DNA of 64,000 nt from Mycolicibacterium crocinum (GTDB lineage: Bacteria; Actinomycetota; Actinomycetes; Mycobacteriales; Mycobacteriaceae), in contig NZ_CP092362.2 in the NCBI RefSeq assembly GCF_022370635.2, positions 1,860,001 through 1,924,000 on the forward strand, in the 5' to 3' direction. The position numbers and the translations under genes were made by a program. This document shows positions 1 through 8,528 of this stretch, one piece after another. How positions within the stretch are numbered: the first letter of the stretch is position 1; the number at the start of each line of letters is the position of its first letter. The notes beneath the pieces are model-generated. The model made no database searches and was not told the DNA's origin. It was given only the letters and a program-made list of their open reading frames with translations.

Positions 1-255
1 CTGATGCGGGTCGTTGACGCGCAGACGGTGTTCAACAAACCCGGCTCGGTCGTGCTGTGGACCAACTGCCACCACCCGTTCTACGACCACAACCCGTACC
101 CGGAAGCCGCACCCCCGCAGCGACCGGTCTGGGTCGGCGACTTCTGGGACATGTTCGGCGCCGGGCACCTCTTGGAGTTGAAGAACCTCAAGGCAATTGC
201 CGAATACCGCCACCGCAACGGGCTGCCGATCACCCCGGACTGGATGCGCGCATGA
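1..255 (+). CDS. C-terminal end of an unrecognised protein, first visible gene of the biosynthetic operon
   Basis: The reading frame is open from the window edge to a TGA at 253-255, so only the last 84 residues are visible. They are rich in aromatic residues and contain a His-His pair (WTNCHHPFYDHNPYPE) and a Trp-rich stretch (VGDFWDMFGAGH). I do not recognise the family and assign no function. The stop codon overlaps the ATG of the next gene (ATGA at 252-255), so the two are almost certainly translated from one mRNA and belong to the same pathway as the KAS III, carrier protein and acyl-AMP ligase downstream. The internal ATG at 4 is not evidence of the true start, which lies to the left. 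Confidence 0.75.
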   Translation: MMRVVDAQTVFNKPGSVVLWTNCHHPFYDHNPYPEAAPPQRPVWVGDFWDMFGAGHLLELKNLKAIAEYRHRNGLPITPDWMRA

Positions 256-1277
256 TGAACCAGCCGACCGTCAGCCTGATCGACGTCGCCACCTACCTCC
301 CCGAAAACCGTGTTCCCGCAGAGTGGTACACCCAGTACAGCGACACCGACGATCTGCGGGACAACCCGATGTTCCGCCCCCCGGACTTCCGCCACCACGC
401 TGCCGACGACGAGTCCAACGTCGACATGATCCAGCGCGCCGTCGGCGCACTGGTCGATCGTCACGGCCCGCAGGTACTCGATGACGTCGATGTGCTGCTG
501 ACCCACTCTCAGCTGCCGGATCTGCCGATCCTCGGTGCGGGCGGCGAAGTCGCGAAACGGCTCGGCATCAACCCCGAGTGGATCATCGATGTCCACAACG
601 GTGGCTGTGCCGCATTCGTGTTGATGCTCAAGCTCGCTCGGCAGTTACTTGCCAGCGGCGGCGGACGAAAAGCGTTGATCGCGGTCGCGCAGAACGCGGC
701 GGGCAAGATCTTCGAGCAGGACCAGGTTCGCAAGCTCGCCCAGGCGTCGGTTCCCGGTGACGGCGCGGCGGTCGGGCTGCTCACCCTGTCGGACACCTCG
801 CCGGTGCTCGACATCGAATGCCGCTACTTCGGCGAGAACGCCACCGACATGACGCTGGCTGCTGATCCCGCGCGGCGGTGGTGGGAAGCCGGCCCGGGAC
901 AGGGCTATGTGGGGTTCAACGAAGGAAAGATCATCAAGGTCCTCGCCCGCGGCAACCGGCAGGTGCCGCAGGTGGTGCGGGCGGTCTGCGACCGCATCGG
1001 TGTGAAGCCGGGCGACCTCGATCTGCTGGTCACCAACCAGCCGAACCGGCTGCTGTTGCGGAACTGGAGTGAGGCACTGGGCATTTCACCCGACCGGCAT
1101 CGCGACACGTTCCACGAATGTGGCAACCTGTTCGCGGTCGCCATCCCGGTGAACTTCGAGGCCGCCATCCTCGACGGGCAGATCGGCGCCGGCGACATCG
1201 TGATGATGGCCGGCTTCGCGCATGCGGGCGATTTCGCGGGTGCCGCCGCCATCCAGTGGGGCGGAACCCGGACATGA
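252..1277 (+). CDS. KAS III (FabH)-like condensing or acyltransferase enzyme
   Basis: The protein has 341 residues, the usual length of 3-oxoacyl-ACP synthase III proteins. The start is the ATG overlapping the previous stop; a second ATG follows at 255. The nucleophile is visible as Cys119 in DVHNGGCAAF, and the C-terminal Asn is Asn292 in HECGNLFAVAIP. Where classical FabH has the catalytic His of HQAN, this protein has Asn262 (TNQPNR), so the Cys-His-Asn triad is incomplete. In the family, Cys carries the acyl group while His and Asn drive decarboxylative condensation; loss of His fits either an altered condensing enzyme or a plain acyltransferase (inference). The stop overlaps the carrier protein start at 1274, which implies close work with that protein. 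Confidence 0.85.
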   Translation: MMNQPTVSLIDVATYLPENRVPAEWYTQYSDTDDLRDNPMFRPPDFRHHAADDESNVDMIQRAVGALVDRHGPQVLDDVDVLLTHSQLPDLPILGAGGEVAKRLGINPEWIIDVHNGGCAAFVLMLKLARQLLASGGGRKALIAVAQNAAGKIFEQDQVRKLAQASVPGDGAAVGLLTLSDTSPVLDIECRYFGENATDMTLAADPARRWWEAGPGQGYVGFNEGKIIKVLARGNRQVPQVVRAVCDRIGVKPGDLDLLVTNQPNRLLLRNWSEALGISPDRHRDTFHECGNLFAVAIPVNFEAAILDGQIGAGDIVMMAGFAHAGDFAGAAAIQWGGTRT

Positions 1278-1531
1278 CCCGGCCGGCGACTCTGGAAGCC
1301 GTCATCGACGACATCATCGCGCTGATCGCGGCCGAAACTGACAGTGCCGCAGCCCTGACCGCCGACTCCGGACTACAGGACGCGGGAATGGATTCCGCGC
1401 GGGTGCTGTCGCTGGTGTTCCGCATCGAAGCCCGCTACGACATCGAGCTGGACGCCGAGGACGGCGACGACCTTCGCACCGTCGGCGACCTGGGCCGCCT
1501 GGTGCTGCGCCGCATCCAGGAACGCCCATGA
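1274..1531 (+). CDS. Acyl carrier protein
   Basis: This is a small acidic protein of 85 residues with the four-helix carrier pattern. Ser41 in the motif DAGMDSARVLSL is the expected attachment site for 4'-phosphopantetheine; the family motif is (D/E)xGxDS. The gene overlaps its upstream neighbour by ATGA at 1274 and its downstream acyl-AMP ligase by ATGA at 1528. The natural reading is that the ligase loads an activated acyl chain onto this carrier, and the KAS III-like enzyme then extends or transfers it. It is a discrete protein, not a domain of a polyketide synthase. I could not tell which acyl chain is carried. Confidence 0.85.
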   Translation: MTRPATLEAVIDDIIALIAAETDSAAALTADSGLQDAGMDSARVLSLVFRIEARYDIELDAEDGDDLRTVGDLGRLVLRRIQERP

Positions 1532-3138
1532 TGGGCAGCCCGGCGATCCGGCCGAAGTTCGAGACACTCACCGCCATGCTCGACACCGCCGCGCACAGCG
1601 GCCCGAGCCTGTTCTTCGCCGACCGCAACGAGATCGACACCGAAGTCTCGATGACCGATATTCGCCGGCAGGCGCGTTCGGTCGCCGCCGGCTTGGTCGA
1701 CGCGGGGGTACGGCCGGGCGACCGTGTCGCTTTGGTGTTGCCGACGAGCCCGGAATTCGTCGCTACGTTCTTCGGCGTGCTGTATGCGGGCGCGACCCCG
1801 GTGCCGCTGTATCCGCCGGTGCGACTGGGCAAGCTCGACGAGTACCGCCACCGCACCGCGGCGATGCTGCGGGCGGTCCAGGCTGCGCTGGTGGTCACCG
1901 AGGACCGCATCCGCCCGCTGCTCGAGGCCGCTGGGGCGAGCTGTCGCACCGTTGCCGAACTTGCATGCGCGGAGCACCGTGACATCGATGTGTCCGCCGA
2001 TGACGTTGCGCTGATCCAGTTCTCCTCGGGGACCACCCACGACCCCAAACCGGTCGCGCTGACCCACCGCAATCTGCTGTACAACCTCGCGGCGATTGCG
2101 GACTACTTCGCCGAGGCGGGCATGCCCGATCAGGTCGGTGTCACGTGGCTGCCGCTGTACCACGACATGGGCTTGATCGGGAACCTGCTGACGGCGTTCT
2201 ACCTTCCGCGGCCGCTGGTGTTGTTGCCCCCTGAGCTGTTCCTCGCCGTACCGGCGGCGTGGCTGCGCGCGATCTCTCGCCACCGCGGAACAGTCACTGC
2301 CGCACCGAACTTCGCGTTCGGTCTGTGCCTGAAGCGGATCCGCGATGAGGAACTGACCGGGGTCGACCTGAGTTCGTGGCGGCTGTGCCTGAACGGCGCC
2401 GAGTTGACCAACGCCGAGGTGCAACGTCGGTTCAGTGAGCGCTTCGGACCGTGGGGGTTCGACGCGCAGGCGTTCACGCCGGTGTACGGCCTGGCCGAGG
2501 CGTCCCTGGCGGTGACGTTCAAGCCACCGGGCAGCGCGTTCCGTGTACTCGATCTCGACGACAGGGAGTTGGTGAGCACGGGGCGTCCCCTGGCGGGCGT
2601 CGAGGTGGAGGTCCGCGGTGACGACTCCCGGCCATTACCCGACGGCGAGGTCGGGCACATCTTCGTCCGCGGGCCGAGCGTGATGGCCGGCTACTTCGGG
2701 CGCGCCGATCTCACCGGTCAGGTGATCCGTGACGGCTGGCTCGACTGTGGGGACCTCGGATTCGTCCACGACGGTGAGCTTTTCGTGTGTGGCCGCACCA
2801 AGGAGACGGTGATCATCCGCGGTGCCAACCATGCACCGCAGGATTTCGAGGCCGCACTCGACGGGCTGGCCGGTGTCCGTACCGGATGTGCGGTGGCGGT
2901 CGGATACCTTCCCGCCGACGCAGAGGACGAGGCACTGGCGATGCTCGTCGAGACGACGGCCGACGCACCGGAGGACCTGGCGAACGATGTGGCGGCCCGA
3001 GTGCTGCAGCACACCGGCATTGCCGTCGGACATGTCGAACTCTTGGCGCCCGGGACATTGCCGCGGACGTCGAGCGGAAAGATGCGCCGACTCGAGGCCC
3101 GCTCCCAATGGCTGGCGGGAACACTGTCGCCGTGTTAG
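1528..3138 (+). CDS. Fatty acyl-AMP ligase (FadD/FAAL-type adenylating enzyme)
   Basis: The protein has 536 residues and the ANL superfamily fold signature. The phosphate-binding core is FSSGTTHDPK at about residues 165-174. The motif around residue 408 (DCGDLGFVHDGELF, then CGRTKETVI) is the adenylate-binding region, and the C-terminal PRTSSGKMRR at about 512-521 holds the catalytic Lys. The N-terminal PLYPPVRLGKLDEY stretch is typical of long-chain FAALs, which transfer acyl-AMP to a carrier protein and not to CoA. The carrier protein gene immediately upstream, sharing an ATGA overlap, supports that role. The protein is somewhat shorter than many FAALs. Substrate chain length cannot be read from the sequence. 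Confidence 0.85.
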   Translation: MMGSPAIRPKFETLTAMLDTAAHSGPSLFFADRNEIDTEVSMTDIRRQARSVAAGLVDAGVRPGDRVALVLPTSPEFVATFFGVLYAGATPVPLYPPVRLGKLDEYRHRTAAMLRAVQAALVVTEDRIRPLLEAAGASCRTVAELACAEHRDIDVSADDVALIQFSSGTTHDPKPVALTHRNLLYNLAAIADYFAEAGMPDQVGVTWLPLYHDMGLIGNLLTAFYLPRPLVLLPPELFLAVPAAWLRAISRHRGTVTAAPNFAFGLCLKRIRDEELTGVDLSSWRLCLNGAELTNAEVQRRFSERFGPWGFDAQAFTPVYGLAEASLAVTFKPPGSAFRVLDLDDRELVSTGRPLAGVEVEVRGDDSRPLPDGEVGHIFVRGPSVMAGYFGRADLTGQVIRDGWLDCGDLGFVHDGELFVCGRTKETVIIRGANHAPQDFEAALDGLAGVRTGCAVAVGYLPADAEDEALAMLVETTADAPEDLANDVAARVLQHTGIAVGHVELLAPGTLPRTSSGKMRRLEARSQWLAGTLSPC

Positions 3139-5342
3139 CGGGTATCGCGCGGCTCGCGACTCGTGCGCCCGGGCGGATGATCGCACTGGCGTTGCTCGTC
3201 GTCGTCGGTACGGCAGCATTCGGCATCCCGGTGGCCGGCCGGCTCTCCGCGGGTGGGCTCACCGATCCCGGCGCGCAGTCCTCACGCGTAAAAGCCTTGT
3301 TGGCAAGCACATTCAAACAGGGGGACATGCCCCTGCTGATCACCGTCAGCTCTCCGGCTGGAGTCAACTCCGATCCAGCGCGGGCGGTGGGCACCGAGAT
3401 CGTCAAGACGCTCGCCGCTTCCTCCACCGTAGCGACCGTGACCTCACCCTGGACCGCTCCGCCGTCCGCGGTGGCCTCGCTGATCAGTAAGGACGGCACG
3501 GTCGGCGTGATCGTGGCCGGTGTCACCGGCGGCGACAACACCGCGCCGAAGAATGCGGGCGCACTGATCAGCACAGTCGTGCACGACCGCGACGGTGTGA
3601 CTGTTCGCGCGGGCGGTGAGTCGGCCATGATGCTGCAGATCAATCAGCAGAGCGAAAATGATTTGAAAATCATGGAAGGCGTCGCGATCCCGCTGAGCTT
3701 TCTGGTGTTGGTCTGGGTGTTTGGCGGTCTGGTCGCGGCGCTGCTGCCGCTCGCGGTGGGCGCCTGTGCCATTTTCGGTGCGATGGCCGTCCTGCACGTG
3801 ATCACGTTCGCCACGGATGTCTCGATCTTCGCCCTCAATCTCGCTGTGGCACTGGGCTTGGCGCTGGCCATCGACTACACGCTGCTCCTGCTGAGCAGGT
3901 TCCGTGACGAACGGGCCGGTGGTGCCGATCGCGACGCGGCGTTGATGCGCATGATGGTCTCGGCCGGGCGGACCGTGTTGTTCTCCGCGATGACGGTCGC
4001 GCTGTCGATGTCGGCGATGGTGCTGTTCCCCATCTACACCCTCAAGTCCTTCGGTTACGCCGGCGTCGCCGTCGTCGCATTCGCTTCTCTCGCCGCGATC
4101 GTCGTGACGCCGGCGGCCATCGTGTTGCTCGGTGATCGGCTCGACTCGCTGGACCTGCGTCGCTGGTTGCGGCGCCCGGTCGCGGCTGCACGTCCGGTGG
4201 AAGACGGCCCCTGGTACCGGGTGGCGATGTTCTCGATGCGCAGGGCGCTTCCGATCGGGGTCGCAATCGTGGCGCTGCTGTTGCTGCTCGGCGCCCCGTT
4301 CCTCGGCGTCAGATGGGGAGTACCCGACGACCGGGTGCTGCCGACGTCGAGCTCGGCGCATGTGGTCGGCGACCAACTCCGCACGCAGTTCGATGCCGAC
4401 CTGGCGAAGAACCTCACCATCGTCGTACCGGATTTGGGCGGTGTCGGTCCCGCACAGCTCGACGACTACGCCGCCGCGCTGTCGGAGGTGCCGGGCGTAT
4501 CGTCCGTCTCGTCACCCGGTGTCACGTTCGTCGGCGGCAAGTCCGTGGGCCCCCCGACGGCGGCGACCGCGATCGCCAACGGCAGCGCATTCCTGACCGT
4601 CACCAGCACCGCGCCGCTGTACTCCCGAGCATCGGAGACCCAGCTTGATCAACTCCAAGCTGTTCCCACACCGGCGGGTCGGCCGGTGTTGATCGGCGGC
4701 ACCCCTCAGGTCAACCGAGACACCGCCAGCGCCATCGCATCTCGACTGGGGATGGTGTTGGGAATCATCGCCGGTATCACGTTCGTGCTGCTGTTCTTGA
4801 TGACCGGCAGTGTCGTGGTGCCGCTAAAGGCTCTGGTGCTGAACGTTTTGTCGCTGACGGCCGCATTCGGTGCACTGGTGTGGATCTTCCAGGACGGCCA
4901 TCTCGGCGCGCTGGGCACGACATCGACCGGCACCCTGGCGATCAGCATTCCGGTCCTGTTGTTCTGCATCGCCTTCGGGCTGTCGATGGATTACGAGGTG
5001 TTCCTGGTTTCACGCATCCGGGAGTTCTGGCTGGCGAGCGGAAAGACCGCTGCCGACAACGACAGAAGCGTCGCGCTGGGACTCGCCCATACCGCACGAG
5101 TGATCACCGCCGCAGCATTGATCATGGCCATCACGTTTGCGGCGCTCTCAGGTGCTCAGGTGTCTTTCCTGCGGATGCTGGGCGTCGGACTGACCTTGGC
5201 GATCCTGGCGGACGCCACCCTCGTGCGGGTCCTACTGGTGCCTGCCTTCATGCACATGATGGGCCGATTCAATTGGTGGGCGCCAAAACCCTTGGCTCGT
5301 CTGCATGATCGGGTGGGGATCCGGGAGGCGTCCCATGCCTAG
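3108..5342 (+). CDS. MMPL/RND family lipid exporter
   Basis: The protein has about 744 residues and the duplicated layout of MMPL proteins: an N-terminal membrane segment (near residues 24-43), a periplasmic loop, a block of five or six helices with the Asp-Tyr motif IDYTLLLLSRFRDE, then a second loop and a second helical block containing MDYEVFLVSRIREFW. The family uses the proton motive force to move lipids across the inner membrane. The start is uncertain. ATG 3108 overlaps the ligase gene by 31 bases; GTG 3132 overlaps only its stop codon and begins directly at LAGIARLATRAPGR, where related proteins begin. Placement between an acyl-AMP ligase and tailoring methyltransferases suggests that it exports the product of this operon. 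Confidence 0.85.
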   Translation: MAGGNTVAVLAGIARLATRAPGRMIALALLVVVGTAAFGIPVAGRLSAGGLTDPGAQSSRVKALLASTFKQGDMPLLITVSSPAGVNSDPARAVGTEIVKTLAASSTVATVTSPWTAPPSAVASLISKDGTVGVIVAGVTGGDNTAPKNAGALISTVVHDRDGVTVRAGGESAMMLQINQQSENDLKIMEGVAIPLSFLVLVWVFGGLVAALLPLAVGACAIFGAMAVLHVITFATDVSIFALNLAVALGLALAIDYTLLLLSRFRDERAGGADRDAALMRMMVSAGRTVLFSAMTVALSMSAMVLFPIYTLKSFGYAGVAVVAFASLAAIVVTPAAIVLLGDRLDSLDLRRWLRRPVAAARPVEDGPWYRVAMFSMRRALPIGVAIVALLLLLGAPFLGVRWGVPDDRVLPTSSSAHVVGDQLRTQFDADLAKNLTIVVPDLGGVGPAQLDDYAAALSEVPGVSSVSSPGVTFVGGKSVGPPTAATAIANGSAFLTVTSTAPLYSRASETQLDQLQAVPTPAGRPVLIGGTPQVNRDTASAIASRLGMVLGIIAGITFVLLFLMTGSVVVPLKALVLNVLSLTAAFGALVWIFQDGHLGALGTTSTGTLAISIPVLLFCIAFGLSMDYEVFLVSRIREFWLASGKTAADNDRSVALGLAHTARVITAAALIMAITFAALSGAQVSFLRMLGVGLTLAILADATLVRVLLVPAFMHMMGRFNWWAPKPLARLHDRVGIREASHA

Positions 5343-6441
5343 GAACGCCAAGGTGCCGCCGGCCTGGCTGGCGCGTGTCGTTGAGTGGGCACGCCACCAT
5401 CTGCTGCTGCTCCATCAGCGAATGTTGCCCGCGCCCATGGCGATGATGGAACTGGTGGTGTCCGGTTGGCCGGCGCAGGCCATCACCACCGCGGCTCAAC
5501 TGGGCATCGCCGACGCGCTCGCCGACGGGCCGCTGCCGATCGACGAGCTGGCGGCTCGGGTGGGCGCGGACCCCGATGCGCTGGGGCGGCTGATGCGGGC
5601 GCTGACCGGCCGAGGCATCTTTCGTCGTCGCCGCGACGGCCGGTATGCGCTGAATTCTGTTGCCGACACGCTGCGTTCCGACGCACCCATCTCGTTGAAG
5701 GGGGCGGCGATGTTCCAGGGGTCGCGGGAGCAGCGTGAGCGCTGGACCCTGCTGACGGACTCGGTGCGAACGGGTGAATCGATCGTGCCCGCTCTGCGGG
5801 GCATGGACGGCTTCGACTACCTCATCGAAATCCCCGAGCATGCCGACCTTTTCGACAAGACTATGACCAGCCTCGCCCAGATGACGCTTGCCGTCGTGGT
5901 GGCGAGTTACGACTTCGCCGTCCACCACACCATCGTGGATGTGGGTGGGGGACAGGGCGCGATGCTGGCCGCCATCTTGGCGAAGGCTCGTGGGTCGCGA
6001 GGTGTGCTCTATGATGTGCCCCGCGTCGTTGCGGGAGCTCCGGAGCTGTTGCGTGCCAACGATGTCGCCGATCGAGTGCAGATTGTGGAAGGGTCGTTCT
6101 TCGACCACGTGCCCGCCGGCGGCGACGCCTACCTGCTCAAGAACATCATCCACGACTGGGCCGATGACAAGGCGCTGCAGATCCTGCGGAACGTCAGGTC
6201 CGCGGCCGGCCCGGGTGCGACCGTCCTGCTCGTCGAAATGGTCGTCCGCGACAACGGCCGTGACGGCCCGGAGAACTGGGTGGACCTGGAGATGCTGCTG
6301 AATCTCGGGTCGCGCGAGCGCACCGCGCAGGAGTACCGAACTCTGTTGGCGCAGGCAGGGTTCCGGATGACACGGGTGGTTCCGACCGCGTCCCCTCTCA
6401 GCGTGGTGGAGGCGGTCGTCGACGAGGCGTCACCGGGCTAG
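5335..6441 (+). CDS. SAM-dependent O-methyltransferase (class of small-molecule OMTs)
   Basis: The protein has 368 residues. It has an N-terminal dimerisation and winged-helix part (ITTAAQLGIADALADGP onwards) and a C-terminal Rossmann domain with the SAM loop VDVGGGQGAML at about residue 201. The catalytic base of this family is visible as His273 in NIIHDWADDKA. Such enzymes methylate hydroxyl groups of secondary metabolites. The start ATG at 5335 is preceded by a good ribosome binding site (GGGAGG near 5320-5325) and overlaps the MMPL stop by 8 bases. An in-frame GTG or ATG further upstream would lie inside the MMPL gene. The acceptor is unknown; the operon context suggests a modified lipid. 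Confidence 0.85.
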   Translation: MPRNAKVPPAWLARVVEWARHHLLLLHQRMLPAPMAMMELVVSGWPAQAITTAAQLGIADALADGPLPIDELAARVGADPDALGRLMRALTGRGIFRRRRDGRYALNSVADTLRSDAPISLKGAAMFQGSREQRERWTLLTDSVRTGESIVPALRGMDGFDYLIEIPEHADLFDKTMTSLAQMTLAVVVASYDFAVHHTIVDVGGGQGAMLAAILAKARGSRGVLYDVPRVVAGAPELLRANDVADRVQIVEGSFFDHVPAGGDAYLLKNIIHDWADDKALQILRNVRSAAGPGATVLLVEMVVRDNGRDGPENWVDLEMLLNLGSRERTAQEYRTLLAQAGFRMTRVVPTASPLSVVEAVVDEASPG

Positions 6442-6452
6442 GAGGGGCTCAG

Positions 6453-7184
6453 ATGGATATCGCGACCATGCCGCGTGCCGGGTTCGACGCCTCCTGGCTC
6501 GATCGTCGGCTGCAAACGGACCGCCCGGAATACCTGGACCGCGATGACGTGAATGAGCGGGTCAAGCGACAGGTGATCTGGTCGCTGGACTGGATGGGCC
6601 GGCTCCTGCGGGACCACGAGCACCTCGCGGCCCGGGCTCTGCCCCTGGTCGCCGACATCGACGCACCGAGGATCCTGGAACTGGGCGCCGGCCATGGGGC
6701 GCTGTCGCGGGCAGTGCTGAAGCTGCGGCCCACCGCACACGTCACGGTCAGCGACATCGACCCGGTGTCGGTGGCCGACATCGCCGCCGGCGAGCTGGGC
6801 CGCGACCCCCGGGCCACCGTCCGCCGCATCGATGCAACCGAGATCGACGCAGCCGACGGTTCCTACGATCTGGCCCTGTTCGCTCTGTCGTTTCATCACC
6901 TGCCACCGGCTCAGGCCGCGCGCGTCCTCGCGGAGGGAACCCGAGTCGCGGGCACGCTGCTGATCTGCGATCTGTACCGGCCCTCGGCTGTCGTGCACCT
7001 TGTGCGGCTGGCGTCGATGCTGCCGTTCGTCCTGCTGCCATTCGCCCACGACGGACTGATCAGCTCGCTGCGTGCATACAGCCCCTCGGCGTTCCGCGCA
7101 TTGGCCGCCCACGCCGATCCGGCCATCACCGTCGAGTTCAGCCGCCTGGGCCGCAACCAGATTGTCCTGGCGCGTCGCACGTGA
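6453..7184 (+). CDS. Class I SAM-dependent methyltransferase
   Basis: The 243-residue protein has the class I SAM motif ILELGAGHGALS near residue 74, an acidic residue after the second strand (TVSDIDPVS) and the motif LALFALSFHHLPP around residue 150. It is unrelated in sequence to the O-methyltransferase upstream. The ribosome binding site TAGGAGGGG lies just upstream of the ATG. The stop overlaps the GTG start of the P450 gene. The long N-terminal segment before the SAM motif and the hydrophobic stretch MLPFVLLPF towards the C-terminus hint at a lipid-like or membrane-near substrate, but that is inference only. Confidence 0.8.
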   Translation: MDIATMPRAGFDASWLDRRLQTDRPEYLDRDDVNERVKRQVIWSLDWMGRLLRDHEHLAARALPLVADIDAPRILELGAGHGALSRAVLKLRPTAHVTVSDIDPVSVADIAAGELGRDPRATVRRIDATEIDAADGSYDLALFALSFHHLPPAQAARVLAEGTRVAGTLLICDLYRPSAVVHLVRLASMLPFVLLPFAHDGLISSLRAYSPSAFRALAAHADPAITVEFSRLGRNQIVLARRT

Positions 7185-8494
7185 GGCTTACGGGGACGGC
7201 GGCTGCACTCGGGCGTGCCGCATGGGCGGGCGTCGACCCGGAGGGATTCTTCCGGCGCCACGCCGGCGACGGTGCACCGTTTGCGGTGCGATTTCCGGGA
7301 CTCGGTGAGGTGTTGTTCTTTTCGACCGAAGACGGTGCCCGCGACATTCTGTCCGCCCCCGGGACGCTGTGCCGGGCACCGCTGCCCAATCCGATCGAGC
7401 CGATCGTCGGCGCGAATTCGCTGATCCTGCTCTCCGGTGAGGCGCATCGCCGGGCTCGAAGTGTCGTGGCACAGGCGTTTCGCGGTGAACTCATGCGTAC
7501 CTACGTCGATTTGATCGCCAAATCCACCGAGCAGGAGATCGCGGCACTGCAGTCTGGGGATCGCCTGCTGGCCGGCCGGACGAGTCAGGCGATCACCCTC
7601 GATGTGGTGATCCGGGTGGTGTTCGGCGTGACCGATCGTAGGCGACGCACCGAGTTCTCCCGTGTGACAACACAATTGCTGCGGACCGGTGGCGCGGTGC
7701 TGATGCTGGTTCCCTGGCTGCGTCGCGATATCGCGGGCCGGGGCCCTTGGGCCCGGCTGGTTGCGCTGCGCGCTCAACTCGATGAATTGCTGTCCGAACA
7801 GATCGATGAGCGCAGGGGCAGCGGCGACCACCGCGGCGATGTACTCGACCTGATTCTCAACGCCACCGACGACGAGGGCAACGGCCTCACCGACGCGGCC
7901 CTTCGGGACCAACTGCGAACGATACTCGCGGCCGGGCATGAAACAAGTTCGACCACATTGGCGTGGGCGCTCTACCACATTCACCGCGACGAGGGCATTC
8001 GCAGACGCGTCCTCGACGAGCTGGCCAGCGCCACCACACCTGCTGAGATCGCCGCTTTGCCGTACCTCGGTGCGGTCATTCAGGAAACCTTGCGCGTGCA
8101 CCCCACGGTGCCGATCGTCCTGCGCAGGCTCACCGGCCCGCTCACGGTTGCCGGCGTCGCCTGTTCGCTCGGTGATGTGGTCGGAATCGCTTTGCCTGCC
8201 TTGCATTTCAACCCCGAGATATGGGCGGAACCGGACACCTTCGACCCGAACCGGTTCCTGGGGTGCAGGCCGTCTCCGTTTCAGTACGCGCCGTTCGGCG
8301 GGGGATACCGTCGTTGCATCGGCGCGGCCTTCGCGCATAACGAGCTGGCGGTCGCGATCGGTACGATCATGGAAACCCTTGATCTGTCGCCTGCGCCGGA
8401 CGGCAGGCCGCCGCGTGCGGTGCCGCGCGGGATCGCGACCAAACCGAGCCGCGAGATCGCGTTGACAGTGATCGCCCGACGCCCGACGACTTGA
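7181..8494 (+). CDS. Cytochrome P450
   Basis: The 437-residue protein shows all P450 landmarks: the I-helix ILAAGHETSSTTLAW with the oxygen-activating Glu-Thr pair, the K-helix ExxR as QETLR, and the haem loop FGGGYRRCIGAAFA with Cys379 as thiolate ligand. The start is GTG at 7181, overlapping the stop of the methyltransferase (GTGA). The I-helix and haem loop are more like those of the class that acts on fatty acids and terpenoids (CYP110 or eukaryotic-like type) than camphor-type P450s; that is an impression only. No ferredoxin gene is adjacent. It is the last gene of the operon and probably hydroxylates or epoxidises the operon product. Confidence 0.88.
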   Translation: MRLTGTAAALGRAAWAGVDPEGFFRRHAGDGAPFAVRFPGLGEVLFFSTEDGARDILSAPGTLCRAPLPNPIEPIVGANSLILLSGEAHRRARSVVAQAFRGELMRTYVDLIAKSTEQEIAALQSGDRLLAGRTSQAITLDVVIRVVFGVTDRRRRTEFSRVTTQLLRTGGAVLMLVPWLRRDIAGRGPWARLVALRAQLDELLSEQIDERRGSGDHRGDVLDLILNATDDEGNGLTDAALRDQLRTILAAGHETSSTTLAWALYHIHRDEGIRRRVLDELASATTPAEIAALPYLGAVIQETLRVHPTVPIVLRRLTGPLTVAGVACSLGDVVGIALPALHFNPEIWAEPDTFDPNRFLGCRPSPFQYAPFGGGYRRCIGAAFAHNELAVAIGTIMETLDLSPAPDGRPPRAVPRGIATKPSREIALTVIARRPTT

Positions 8495-8528
8495 CCCTCA
8501 CGCGGCGTGAGGCGCGAACATGAGGGAT
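8491..8528 (+). promoter_or_regulatory. MerR-type promoter and operator, possibly giving a leaderless mRNA
   Basis: A -35 element TTGACC (8491-8496) and a -10 element GAACAT (8516-8521) are separated by 19 bases. The spacer holds a perfect inverted repeat CCTCACGC-G-GCGTGAGG (8496-8512). A 19-bp spacer with a palindrome between the boxes is the hallmark of promoters activated by MerR proteins. The expected transcription start falls at about 8528-8529, at the GTG that is in frame with the regulator gene. Confidence 0.6.
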
